A model generated the notes under the pieces. It saw only the letters and a program-made list of their open reading frames with translations, ran no database searches and was not told the origin of the DNA. From the NCBI GenBank assembly GCA_023428585.1, contig JAEYXG010000023.1:1-5738 (forward strand): DNA of 5,738 nt, read 5' to 3'. The stretch comes from Bacteroidota bacterium (GTDB lineage: Bacteria; Bacteroidota; Bacteroidia; Bacteroidales; Lentimicrobiaceae). Below are positions 1-5,498 of this stretch, piece after piece. A program made the position numbers and the translations under genes. Positions within the stretch are counted from its first letter, which is position 1, and each line of letters opens with the position of its first letter.

Positions 1-245
1 GCTTTAATGAGTTCGGGATTATCATTCTTTGCATGCATTCCAAGGATAACTGCATCAAGATCAGAGGTTATATTTCCTGAATCCCATCCAATTTTTTCAG
101 GTAATAAGCCACATTTTTTAAGACGGGAAAGTGCCGGTTCGAAAATTTCATCATCTGATCCGGTTACCTTATATCCTTTATTATGAAGGGCAATGGCCAG
201 ATTATGCATTGCACTGCCTCCTATAGCAATAAAATGTAGTCTCAT
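1..245 (-). CDS. mpl: Mpl-type Mur ligase (murein peptide ligase), N-terminal part, cut by window edge
   Basis: Only the first 81 codons are in the window; the gene continues past the left edge. The ATG lies at 245-243 and no Shine-Dalgarno sequence precedes it, which is normal in Bacteroidota. The translation begins MRLHFIAIGGSAMHNLAIAL, the nucleotide-binding N-terminal domain of Mur ligases: a glycine-rich loop at residues 8-13, GSDD at 29-32 and VILGMHAKNDNPEL at 66-79. The HNLA after the glycine loop and the GMHAKNDNPEL segment are typical of Mpl rather than MurC, which usually has GIGGxGMxGIA. By family knowledge Mpl joins L-Ala-gamma-D-Glu-meso-diaminopimelate to UDP-MurNAc using ATP in the cytoplasm, reusing cell-wall peptides. 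The ATP-binding and ligase domains are outside the window, so substrate choice is inferred. The family is often annotated in this phylum simply as peptidoglycan synthetase. Confidence 0.88.
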   Translation of the reverse strand, partial: MRLHFIAIGGSAMHNLAIALHNKGYKVTGSDDEIFEPALSRLKKCGLLPEKIGWDSGNITSDLDAVILGMHAKNDNPELIK

Positions 246-443
246 TTGTGGGATTTTAGCTGAATGTTTAGGGTTTACGAAATTACAAATTTTAAATCTT
301 CTTTAGGATCATCGTGTAAAAAGTATGGTTTAACGGTCATTGAATACCGGTTACCTAATTATGGCTTGTCAGTTGGCTTCAATTATCCTCATCTGTTATG
401 AAGCAATGAAATGATTTAACAAACAATAAGCAGTGTCTAATCC

Positions 444-470
444 TAGTTTTGTGTTTGTTGCCTATCTTTG
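444..470 (+). promoter_or_regulatory. Candidate tandem -7 boxes upstream of cysH
   Basis: Two matches to the Bacteroidetes -7 consensus TAnnTTTG occur on the plus strand: TAGTTTTG at 444-451 and TATCTTTG at 463-470. Neither has a convincing TTTG at the usual distance upstream, so either could be chance in this T-rich stretch. If the second is used, transcription would start near 476, leaving a leader of about 25 nt before the ATG at 501 and excluding the TTG at 468 as a start. I see nothing else definite in the 246-500 spacer. For the divergent mpl gene I found no clear -7 box. Confidence 0.35.
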
Positions 471-500
471 TTGAATTATAGTGTATTAATTGAAGGTGTT

Positions 501-1211
501 ATGGAACAGGGAATAAGTCAGGCAAACGAACTTAATGAAATGCTCAGCTCTATGTCGGCTGAGGAAGTTTTGAATTTCATGTTCAAGTCGTTTAAAGGCA
601 AGGTGGGTTTTTCAACAAGCCTCGGTTTGGAGGACCAGGTTATAACGAGTATGTTGGCTTCAATAGATAATAATGCTTATGTTTTCACACTTGATACCGG
701 CAGATTATTCCCTGAGACTTACGATCTTCTGGATTTGACCGTAAAGAAGTACAACATCAACATAAACGTTTTCTTTCCTGAAGCTGATAAAGTGCAGGAT
801 ATGGTAAATTCAAAAGGCATCAATCTGTTTTATGACAGTATTGAAAACAGGAAACTGTGCTGTAATATCAGGAAGGTTGAACCGTTGGGAAGAGCATTTT
901 CCGGTCTTGATGCCTGGGTTTGTGGACTTAGACGAGGTCAGGCACCAACCCGCAAAGACATGAAGATGGTTGAATGGGATAGCAATAACGGATTACTGAA
1001 AGTAAGTCCTCTCATTGACTGGAGTGAAAGCCAGGTATGGGATTACATTCACGCACACAATGTACCATACAACAGACTTCACGACAAGGGATTCCCCAGT
1101 ATTGGTTGTCAGCCATGTACACGCGCAATATTGGATGGTGAAGACATCAGGGCAGGTCGCTGGTGGTGGGAGAATCCTGAAACCCGCGAATGTGGTCTGC
1201 ATAAACGTTAA
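501..1211 (+). CDS. cysH: Assimilatory adenylylsulfate (APS) reductase, 4Fe-4S type
   Basis: A 236-residue cytoplasmic protein of the PAPS/APS reductase family, which reduces activated sulfate to sulfite using thioredoxin or a similar dithiol. The nucleotide-binding region FSTSLGLEDQ is at residues 37-46 and LDTGRLFPET at 64-73. A Cys-Cys pair at 120-121 and CxxC at 203-206 are the four ligands of the 4Fe-4S cluster that marks APS reductases (and some bacterial PAPS reductases) and is absent from the E. coli-type enzyme. The C-terminal ECGLH carries the catalytic cysteine at 231. GLRRGQAPTR at 142-151 and PLIDWSESQVWDYI at 170-183 are also family segments. I chose the ATG at 501: a TTG at 468 would add 11 residues, but it overlaps a candidate -7 box and the ATG gives normal family length. 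AAGGTG at 493-498 may be a weak ribosome binding site, though very close to the ATG. No other sulfate-assimilation gene is in the window. Strict APS specificity over PAPS is inferred from the cysteines. Confidence 0.93.
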   Translation: MEQGISQANELNEMLSSMSAEEVLNFMFKSFKGKVGFSTSLGLEDQVITSMLASIDNNAYVFTLDTGRLFPETYDLLDLTVKKYNININVFFPEADKVQDMVNSKGINLFYDSIENRKLCCNIRKVEPLGRAFSGLDAWVCGLRRGQAPTRKDMKMVEWDSNNGLLKVSPLIDWSESQVWDYIHAHNVPYNRLHDKGFPSIGCQPCTRAILDGEDIRAGRWWWENPETRECGLHKR

Positions 1212-1274
1212 GCAGTATAGGCACATGTGAGTTCTTTTTTATACAGGCACGAACTTAAATAGTTGGTTTACCTC

Positions 1275-1326
1275 ACTCCATCTACGGTTCACCACTGCAG
1301 TTATTCGTTACAACTAATGATGGAGT
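1275..1326. repeat. 8-bp perfect inverted repeat in the cysH-permease spacer
   Basis: ACTCCATC at 1275-1282 is exactly complementary to GATGGAGT at 1319-1326, separated by 36 nt that contain the palindrome ACTGCAGT (1294-1301). It lies between two convergent genes, 64 nt after the cysH stop. There is no T-run directly after either arm, so it does not look like a standard intrinsic terminator. cysH itself is followed by a six-T run at 1235-1240 with no strong stem before it, so its terminator is not identified. The repeat may be chance. Confidence 0.3.
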
Positions 1327-1351
1327 AATTGTGCCAATAAATAGTTTAACG

Positions 1352-1419
1352 AAAAAACCTTTATATGTATTCAGATCAACAGGTTTGATATCCACCCTAC
1401 GTATTTATCAGTCAAACCT
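1352..1419 (-). terminator. Possible terminator of the LolC/E-type permease gene, with alternative stems
   Basis: Read on the minus strand, AAACCT (1386-1381) can pair with AGGTTT (1360-1355), followed directly by three more T to 1352. That is a six-bp stem with a 20-nt loop ending in a T-run, placed just after the permease stop codon. The same 1386-1381 segment can instead pair, as part of TCAAACCT (1388-1381), with AGGTTTGA (1419-1412), which overlaps the last codons of the gene. The two stems exclude each other. Both are weak and AT-rich, so the terminator call is tentative. Confidence 0.35.
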
Positions 1420-2628
1420 TATGGCCCTGATGGGGCTAATGTATTTCACTACAAGTGAGGGAATTATCATCATAATAAAGCATACCGTCAATGCTGCGAA
1501 ATTGATAATCAGTATCTCCCATATACTGATTGATACCGGAACCTGTGATAGGAAGTAAGAATCAGGAGGCAATGGGATCACACCATAGGTTTTCTGCACC
1601 CAGATAAGTAACAGTGCCACGGCATTACCCCATAAAAGCCCAAATAAGGTGATATAGGCTGAAGTGTACAGGAATATTTTTCTAACACTTCTGACACTGG
1701 CACCCATTGCCTTTAAAATACCAATATCAGCTGTGTGCTCCAGGATAAGTATCAGCAGAGTGGAAATTATGGTAATGCCTGACACAAGAGTCATAAGGAT
1801 TAGAATAATAATAACATTAAGGTCTTGTATTTCAATCCAATCAAATATCTGAGGATAAAGCTGACGGATAGTTTGGGTATTCAGATCAAAACCTATAACT
1901 GAGTAAACCTGCTCCGATATTCTTTCCAGGTTCTTAAAGTCGTCAATTAATACCTCGTAACCTGATACTTCACCCTCTGTCCAAGTATTTAGACGACGAA
2001 TATGCCTGATATCACCCAAAACATACATTTCATCGAATTCCATTAATCCGGTATCATAAATTCCCGAGACTTTAAATGGCCTTCCTCTTACATTATTATC
2101 GATTATGAAATAGACTCTTACGGCATCGCCCACCTTAAAGTTAAGTAAATTGGCGATCTTCTGTGATATCAGTATCTCATTACCTGCAGTGGAATCCTGA
2201 AACACAGGCACTTTACCCTCCAGTATTTTCTGTTGGAAAAATGACCAATCGTAGTCCTTGGTTATACCTTTCAGAACTATTCCGTGAATTTGTTGGTCAG
2301 TCTTGATTATTCCGGCCTTTAATCCATAAGGTTGCAGATGCCTGACACCCTTAATGGCTTCAACTCTTGAAATATCCTGTTCAGCAATATTGATGGGTGT
2401 TGGCTCGTACGAGTTATTGGAATCAAAATGAGAAATCTGTATATGAGAACCAAAACCAACTACTTTCTGACGAATTTCTGTTTGGAATCCCTTGAGCACT
2501 GCCACTGATACAAGCATAACAGCTATACCAAGAGCAATTCCCGCTATTGCCACCCTAATGATAGGACGAGAGAAAGAAGCTCCTGATTTTGTTCTGATAC
2601 GAGTGCTTATGAAATACTCAAAGTTCAT
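1408..2628 (-). CDS. LolC/LolE-type (FtsX family) ABC transporter permease
   Basis: A 406-residue inner-membrane protein with the LolC/LolE plan. It has a short cytoplasmic N-terminus, a first membrane helix at about 23-45, a periplasmic (MacB-like) domain of about 225 residues, and three helices at about 271-296, 319-343 and 369-394. The loop after helix 2 reads EHTADIGILKAMGAS (297-311), the conserved segment that contacts the ATPase. The C-terminus SPIRAIRFD matches the usual SPxxALRY/FE ending. By family knowledge such permeases work with the ATPase LolD to release outer-membrane lipoproteins from the inner membrane. No ATPase gene is next to it, so the partner must be encoded elsewhere. 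The start is the ATG at 2628-2626; the codon before it is TTG, which would add one residue. Length is normal and nothing is missing. LolC and LolE cannot be told apart here, and another FtsX-family export role is possible. Confidence 0.87.
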   Translation of the reverse strand: MNFEYFISTRIRTKSGASFSRPIIRVAIAGIALGIAVMLVSVAVLKGFQTEIRQKVVGFGSHIQISHFDSNNSYEPTPINIAEQDISRVEAIKGVRHLQPYGLKAGIIKTDQQIHGIVLKGITKDYDWSFFQQKILEGKVPVFQDSTAGNEILISQKIANLLNFKVGDAVRVYFIIDNNVRGRPFKVSGIYDTGLMEFDEMYVLGDIRHIRRLNTWTEGEVSGYEVLIDDFKNLERISEQVYSVIGFDLNTQTIRQLYPQIFDWIEIQDLNVIIILILMTLVSGITIISTLLILILEHTADIGILKAMGASVRSVRKIFLYTSAYITLFGLLWGNAVALLLIWVQKTYGVIPLPPDSYFLSQVPVSISIWEILIINFAALTVCFIMMIIPSLVVKYISPIRAIRFD

Positions 2629-2639
2629 CAAACAGGAAT

Positions 2640-2671
2640 TTTGGCAAAGTTAACAATAACACTTAGATTTG
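2640..2671 (+). promoter_or_regulatory. Bacteroidetes-type promoter for the namZ-like gene
   Basis: TTTG at 2640-2643 and TAGATTTG at 2664-2671 are separated by 20 nt, an almost ideal match to the Bacteroidetes sigma factor consensus (TTTG, about 19-20 nt, TAnnTTTG). The expected transcription start near 2678 gives a leader of about 22 nt before the ATG at 2700. The leader has no Shine-Dalgarno sequence and is A/T-rich, as usual in this phylum. This is the best promoter match in the window. Confidence 0.65.
2645..2652 (-). promoter_or_regulatory. Candidate -7 box for the LolC/E-type permease gene
   Basis: On the minus strand the sequence reads TAACTTTG, a full TAnnTTTG match. Transcription would start near 2638, about ten nt before the permease ATG, so the leader would be very short. 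No TTTG sits at the ideal upstream distance; the nearest TTG (2681-2679 on the minus strand) is about 26 nt away, which is too far. The box starts two bases from the -33 element of the plus-strand promoter, so the two cannot be occupied at once. Confidence 0.45.
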
Positions 2672-2699
2672 TGATAAACAATTAAAGCCTTCAATACTC

Positions 2700-3938
2700 A
2701 TGAGAATTAAACTACTACCCTATATACTCGTTAGCTTTTTATTTGTTTCATGTATACATTCGCGCCAGTTACAGGAAAACTTAGCTCCAATTATAATAGA
2801 TAATCCGTCAGCTCCATCACCTGTTCGGAAGGTTCAAATCAAACCGGCTGCTGAGAGAACACATAGGTACTTTCATAGACTTCGAAATCATCAGCAAGTA
2901 GCTGTTGTTGCCAATCAAACATCACTGATCAAGAATACGCATTTGGTTGACAGTTTGTTGAATGAGGGAATCAACATTGTTAAGGTATTTACCCCTGAGC
3001 ACGGGTTTAGGGGTTCGGCTGATGCCGGTGCTTTAATAGATAATGAAATAGATGCAAAAACAGGCCTTCCAATAATTTCTCTATATGGCAGCCATAAAAA
3101 GCCCACAATCGATGATTTGAAGGGTGTTGATATTGTTTTATTCGATCTGCAGGATGTAGGTGCCCGATTCTATACCTATATCTCAACCATGACACTGGTA
3201 ATGGAAGCATGCGCTGAACTGGGAATTCCAATGCTGATTCTTGATCGCCCAAATCCCAATGGCTTTTATATTGATGGCCCCATACTTGAAACCAAACATA
3301 AATCATTCATCGGCATGCATAATGTGCCGGTAGTGCATGGAATGACAATGGCTGAGTATGCCTGGATGGTTAATGAAGAAGGATGGCTAGAACAGGGAGT
3401 AAAATGTGACCTCGACTGGATTACTTGTTCAGGATACACTCACCACCTATTCTATAATTTACCGGTTAAGCCCTCCCCTAACCTTCCCGACATGAATTCG
3501 GTAATCCTATACCCATCACTATGTTTTTTTGAAGGAACCAGGGTCAGCGTAGGTCGTGGCACAGAATTTCCATTTTCAGTAATAGGTCATCCTGACTATG
3601 TTGACAAGAACTTCAGTTTTACACCCATTAGTCGAACCGGTGCAATGAATCCTCCATTCAAGGATCAGGTATGCTATGGCAAGGACTTCAGGGATTCTGT
3701 TCCGCAATTAAAAGATAATCCGGGATTAAGGCTGAGTTGGTTGATAGATATGTATAATGCTGACCTAAACAAAGCAACCTTTTTCACATCATTTTTCACT
3801 AAGCTGGCAGGAACAGAGAAACTAAAGGAACAAATTGAAGCAGGATTGGATGAAGCGTCAATAAGGCAATCATGGCAGGCTGATATTGATACATTCAAAC
3901 AAATACGTTCAAAATATCTATTGTACAGAGACTTTTAA
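2700..3938 (+). CDS. namZ: Exo-beta-N-acetylmuramidase, NamZ/DUF1343 family (GH171), probable lipoprotein
   Basis: A 412-residue, full-length DUF1343 protein. The N-terminus is a signal peptide with KLLPYILVSFLFVSC and a probable lipid-attached cysteine at 18; the -3 residue is Phe, so the lipobox is imperfect. A linker of about 35 residues follows. The catalytic region shows TPEHGFRG (98-105), QDVGARFYTY (151-160), LDRPNPNG (181-188), PSPNLP (258-263) and EGTRVSVGRGTEFPF (278-292), all family signatures, and the family-typical ending KYLLYRDF. By family knowledge NamZ removes MurNAc from the non-reducing ends of peptidoglycan fragments such as MurNAc-GlcNAc; the acidic residue in the EHGF motif is a likely catalytic group. 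A periplasmic, membrane-anchored location is inferred; there is no acidic surface-export signal after the cysteine. It stands alone in its transcript with its own promoter. The Mpl gene 2.5 kb away fits a shared recycling theme. The family call is firm; exact substrate is inferred. Confidence 0.9.
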   Translation: MRIKLLPYILVSFLFVSCIHSRQLQENLAPIIIDNPSAPSPVRKVQIKPAAERTHRYFHRLRNHQQVAVVANQTSLIKNTHLVDSLLNEGINIVKVFTPEHGFRGSADAGALIDNEIDAKTGLPIISLYGSHKKPTIDDLKGVDIVLFDLQDVGARFYTYISTMTLVMEACAELGIPMLILDRPNPNGFYIDGPILETKHKSFIGMHNVPVVHGMTMAEYAWMVNEEGWLEQGVKCDLDWITCSGYTHHLFYNLPVKPSPNLPDMNSVILYPSLCFFEGTRVSVGRGTEFPFSVIGHPDYVDKNFSFTPISRTGAMNPPFKDQVCYGKDFRDSVPQLKDNPGLRLSWLIDMYNADLNKATFFTSFFTKLAGTEKLKEQIEAGLDEASIRQSWQADIDTFKQIRSKYLLYRDF

Positions 3939-3939
3939 A

Positions 3940-3959
3940 CCAACAATGAGAATCTCTTC
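3940..3959 (+). repeat. Interrupted copy of the downstream terminator arm
   Basis: Two bases after the namZ stop codon, CCAACAAT (3940-3947), GAGAAT (3948-3953) and CTCTTC (3954-3959) occur in a row. Removing the middle six bases leaves exactly the start of the right arm of the terminator at 4098-4111 (CCAACAATCTCTTC). The segment can therefore pair, with a six-base bulge, with the left arm at 4080-4093, in competition with the true right arm. It may be a remnant of a duplication or a chance likeness; function is not shown. Confidence 0.45.
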
Positions 3960-4077
3960 ATTTGTTTATGATTTTTTAGCTGATCATAAGTCGAAATAAG
4001 CACGATAAAGAAATAAGGCAAGCAGAGATTGCCAATATTGACCGATAAACCTATAACTAATAGCAGTTGGATATTAC

Positions 4078-4113
4078 AAGAAGAGATTGTTGGGCCACCA
4101 ACAATCTCTTCTT
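4078..4113. terminator. Strong bidirectional intrinsic terminator between namZ and the aminotransferase gene
   Basis: AAGAAGAGATTGTTGG (4078-4093) and CCAACAATCTCTTCTT (4098-4113) are perfectly complementary over 16 bp with a GCCA loop. The arms end in A-rich and T-rich sequence, so both strands can form a stem followed by a short U-rich tail. It lies 50 nt past the stop of the minus-strand aminotransferase and about 140 nt past the namZ stop, as expected for a shared terminator of convergent genes. The rest of the 3939-4163 spacer holds only small weak stems (for example TTATGAT 3966-3972 with ATCATAA 3983-3989) and no gene. Confidence 0.85.
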
Positions 4114-4163
4114 TATTAACAAGTTAGCCGCCAGAATGAATTTTCGGCAGCAAAAAGTTTGCA

Positions 4164-5366
4164 TTAATGCTTTATCACACCGGGATAAACCTTCAGAGCT
4201 TCCTCCAAACATTTAACAGCATTCTTCAGATCTTCCAGCTTCAGCACATAGGCTATACGGGCTTCGTTTTTACCCAGGCCTTTAGTTGCATAGAAACCTG
4301 ATGCCGGTGCCAGCATTACCGTTTGCATATTATAATTAAAATCTTCCAATAGCCATTGACAGAAGTGATCAGCATCTTCCACCGGCAAACTGATTACCGA
4401 ATAAAAGGCACCCTTGGGCATTGGTGAAAATACTCCCGGTATACGGTTCAGGGCATCAATTACATAATTACGTCGGGCGATATACTCGTTGTACACTTCA
4501 GTAAAATATTCAGCCGGAGTATCAATTGATGCTTCACCTATTACCTGTCCCAAAGAAGGGGGGCTCAAACGAGCCTGGGCAAATTTCAAAGCGGCTGACA
4601 TCAATGCCTTATTTTTAGAAATCAGGGCACCTATCCTGACGCCGCATTCACTATATCTTTTCGACACTGAGTCCATCAGAACAGCATGTTGTTCAAGCCC
4701 TTCTAGATTCATTACACTGAAGTGCCTTTCACCACCATAGCAGAATTCCCTGTAAACCTCATCAGCAAAAAGGTAGAGATTATGCTTCAGTACAAGCTCT
4801 CTTAGTTGCAATAACTCCTCTTTGCTATATAAATAACCGGTAGGGTTATTGGGATTGCAAACCATAATGGCTTTTGTGCGCGGGGATATTGATTTCTCAA
4901 ACTCACTGATGGATGGTAGTGCAAATCCATCCTGTATATTTGATGTAATAGGTACGACCTTAACGCCTGCATCAAGTGCGAATGCATTATAATTGGTATA
5001 GAAAGGTTCAGGTATAATCACCTCATCACCGGGGTTAAGGCAACACTTCAAGGCAAAGGAAATGGCTTCTGATCCACCAGTAGTTATAATAATATCATTA
5101 TGATCAATATTGATTCCCAATTTTTGATAATAGCCTGCAAGTTTACGTCGATAAGTTTCATTACCGGCCGAATGGCTATACTCAATAACCTTATCACCGT
5201 AAGTTCTAAGCGCTTGAAGGGCGCCATCAGGTGTAGGAATATCAGGTTGTCCAATATTAAGGTGATAAACTTTAATTCCTTTCTTTTTAGCTGCTTCAGC
5301 AAAGGGAACTAATTTACGAATTGGTGAGGCTGGCATCAAAGTGCCACGTTCTGAAATATTAGGCAT
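4164..5366 (-). CDS. PLP-dependent class I/II aminotransferase (fold type I, aspartate aminotransferase-like)
   Basis: A complete 400-residue cytoplasmic aminotransferase. Visible landmarks are NIGQPDIPTP (37-46), the TTGGSEA cofactor-phosphate segment (95-101), NPNNPTG (171-177) with the pyridine-contacting Asn at 174, ADEVY (201-205) with Asp 202 that pairs with the pyridine nitrogen, and SVSKRYSECGVRIG (233-246) with the Schiff-base Lys at 236 and a phosphate-binding Arg at 244. Arg 370 in EARIAYVLK fits the Arg that binds the substrate alpha-carboxylate. The family transfers amino groups between an amino acid and a 2-oxo acid; the true donor, whether aspartate, alanine, an aromatic or another, cannot be read from the sequence, so I give no gene symbol. 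The start ATG at 5366-5364 opens MPNISERGTLMPASPIRKL, a common start in Bacteroidetes members of this group, and there is no Shine-Dalgarno sequence. It has its own candidate promoter and a terminator downstream. Confidence 0.92.
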   Translation of the reverse strand: MPNISERGTLMPASPIRKLVPFAEAAKKKGIKVYHLNIGQPDIPTPDGALQALRTYGDKVIEYSHSAGNETYRRKLAGYYQKLGINIDHNDIIITTGGSEAISFALKCCLNPGDEVIIPEPFYTNYNAFALDAGVKVVPITSNIQDGFALPSISEFEKSISPRTKAIMVCNPNNPTGYLYSKEELLQLRELVLKHNLYLFADEVYREFCYGGERHFSVMNLEGLEQHAVLMDSVSKRYSECGVRIGALISKNKALMSAALKFAQARLSPPSLGQVIGEASIDTPAEYFTEVYNEYIARRNYVIDALNRIPGVFSPMPKGAFYSVISLPVEDADHFCQWLLEDFNYNMQTVMLAPASGFYATKGLGKNEARIAYVLKLEDLKNAVKCLEEALKVYPGVIKH

Positions 5367-5390
5367 TACATTTAGGTTTTAACTTTGCAG

Positions 5391-5398
5391 CAAAATTA
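5391..5398 (-). promoter_or_regulatory. Candidate -7 box for the aminotransferase gene
   Basis: On the minus strand the sequence is TAATTTTG, matching TAnnTTTG. The implied start near 5384 leaves a leader of about 17 nt before the ATG. No TTTG is found at the usual -33 distance; that area is simply A/T-rich. A plus-strand TAACTTTG at 5380-5387 faces it, making a near-palindrome with a three-base centre. Confidence 0.45.
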
Positions 5399-5448
5399 GG
5401 ACTTAATAATTGTTAAATAAAATATTAAGGCAACAATTCAGCGATAAT

Positions 5449-5480
5449 AAAAAAAAACTGCCTGTTTTCACAGGCAGTTT
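5449..5480 (-). terminator. Intrinsic terminator of the DUF1573 gene
   Basis: On the minus strand AAACTGCCTG (5480-5471) pairs perfectly with CAGGCAGTTT (5464-5455) around a six-base loop TGAAAA, and six further T (5454-5449) follow directly. This is a textbook Rho-independent terminator, 18 nt past the DUF1573 stop codon. It separates that gene from the aminotransferase gene, which lies downstream on the same strand, so the latter should depend on its own promoter. The rest of the 5367-5498 spacer is A/T-rich with nothing else clear. Confidence 0.9.
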
Positions 5481-5498
5481 CAATGATTTCATCAGTTC

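Noticed and set aside
246..500. A small RNA or riboswitch in the mpl-cysH spacer
   Set aside because: I found no convincing stem set, no terminator before cysH and no known riboswitch core; the spacer looks like an ordinary divergent promoter region.
1222..1229. CACATGTG palindrome and the following T-run (1235-1240) as the cysH terminator
   Set aside because: The palindrome has no loop and is separated from the T-run by five bases, so it would not form a normal terminator stem.
993..1230. Overlapping open frames of 71-77 codons on both strands at the end of cysH
   Set aside because: They overlap the Fe-S ligand and ECGLH coding segment of cysH and show no protein-family features.
1331..1558. 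75-codon plus-strand open frame starting at GTG 1331
   Set aside because: Most of it lies antisense to the C-terminal coding region of the Lol-type permease, the protein has no recognisable motif, and no promoter or ribosome binding site precedes it.
3007..3306. 99-codon minus-strand open frame inside namZ
   Set aside because: It is fully antisense to the conserved DUF1343 catalytic core, whose reading frame clearly carries the family motifs.
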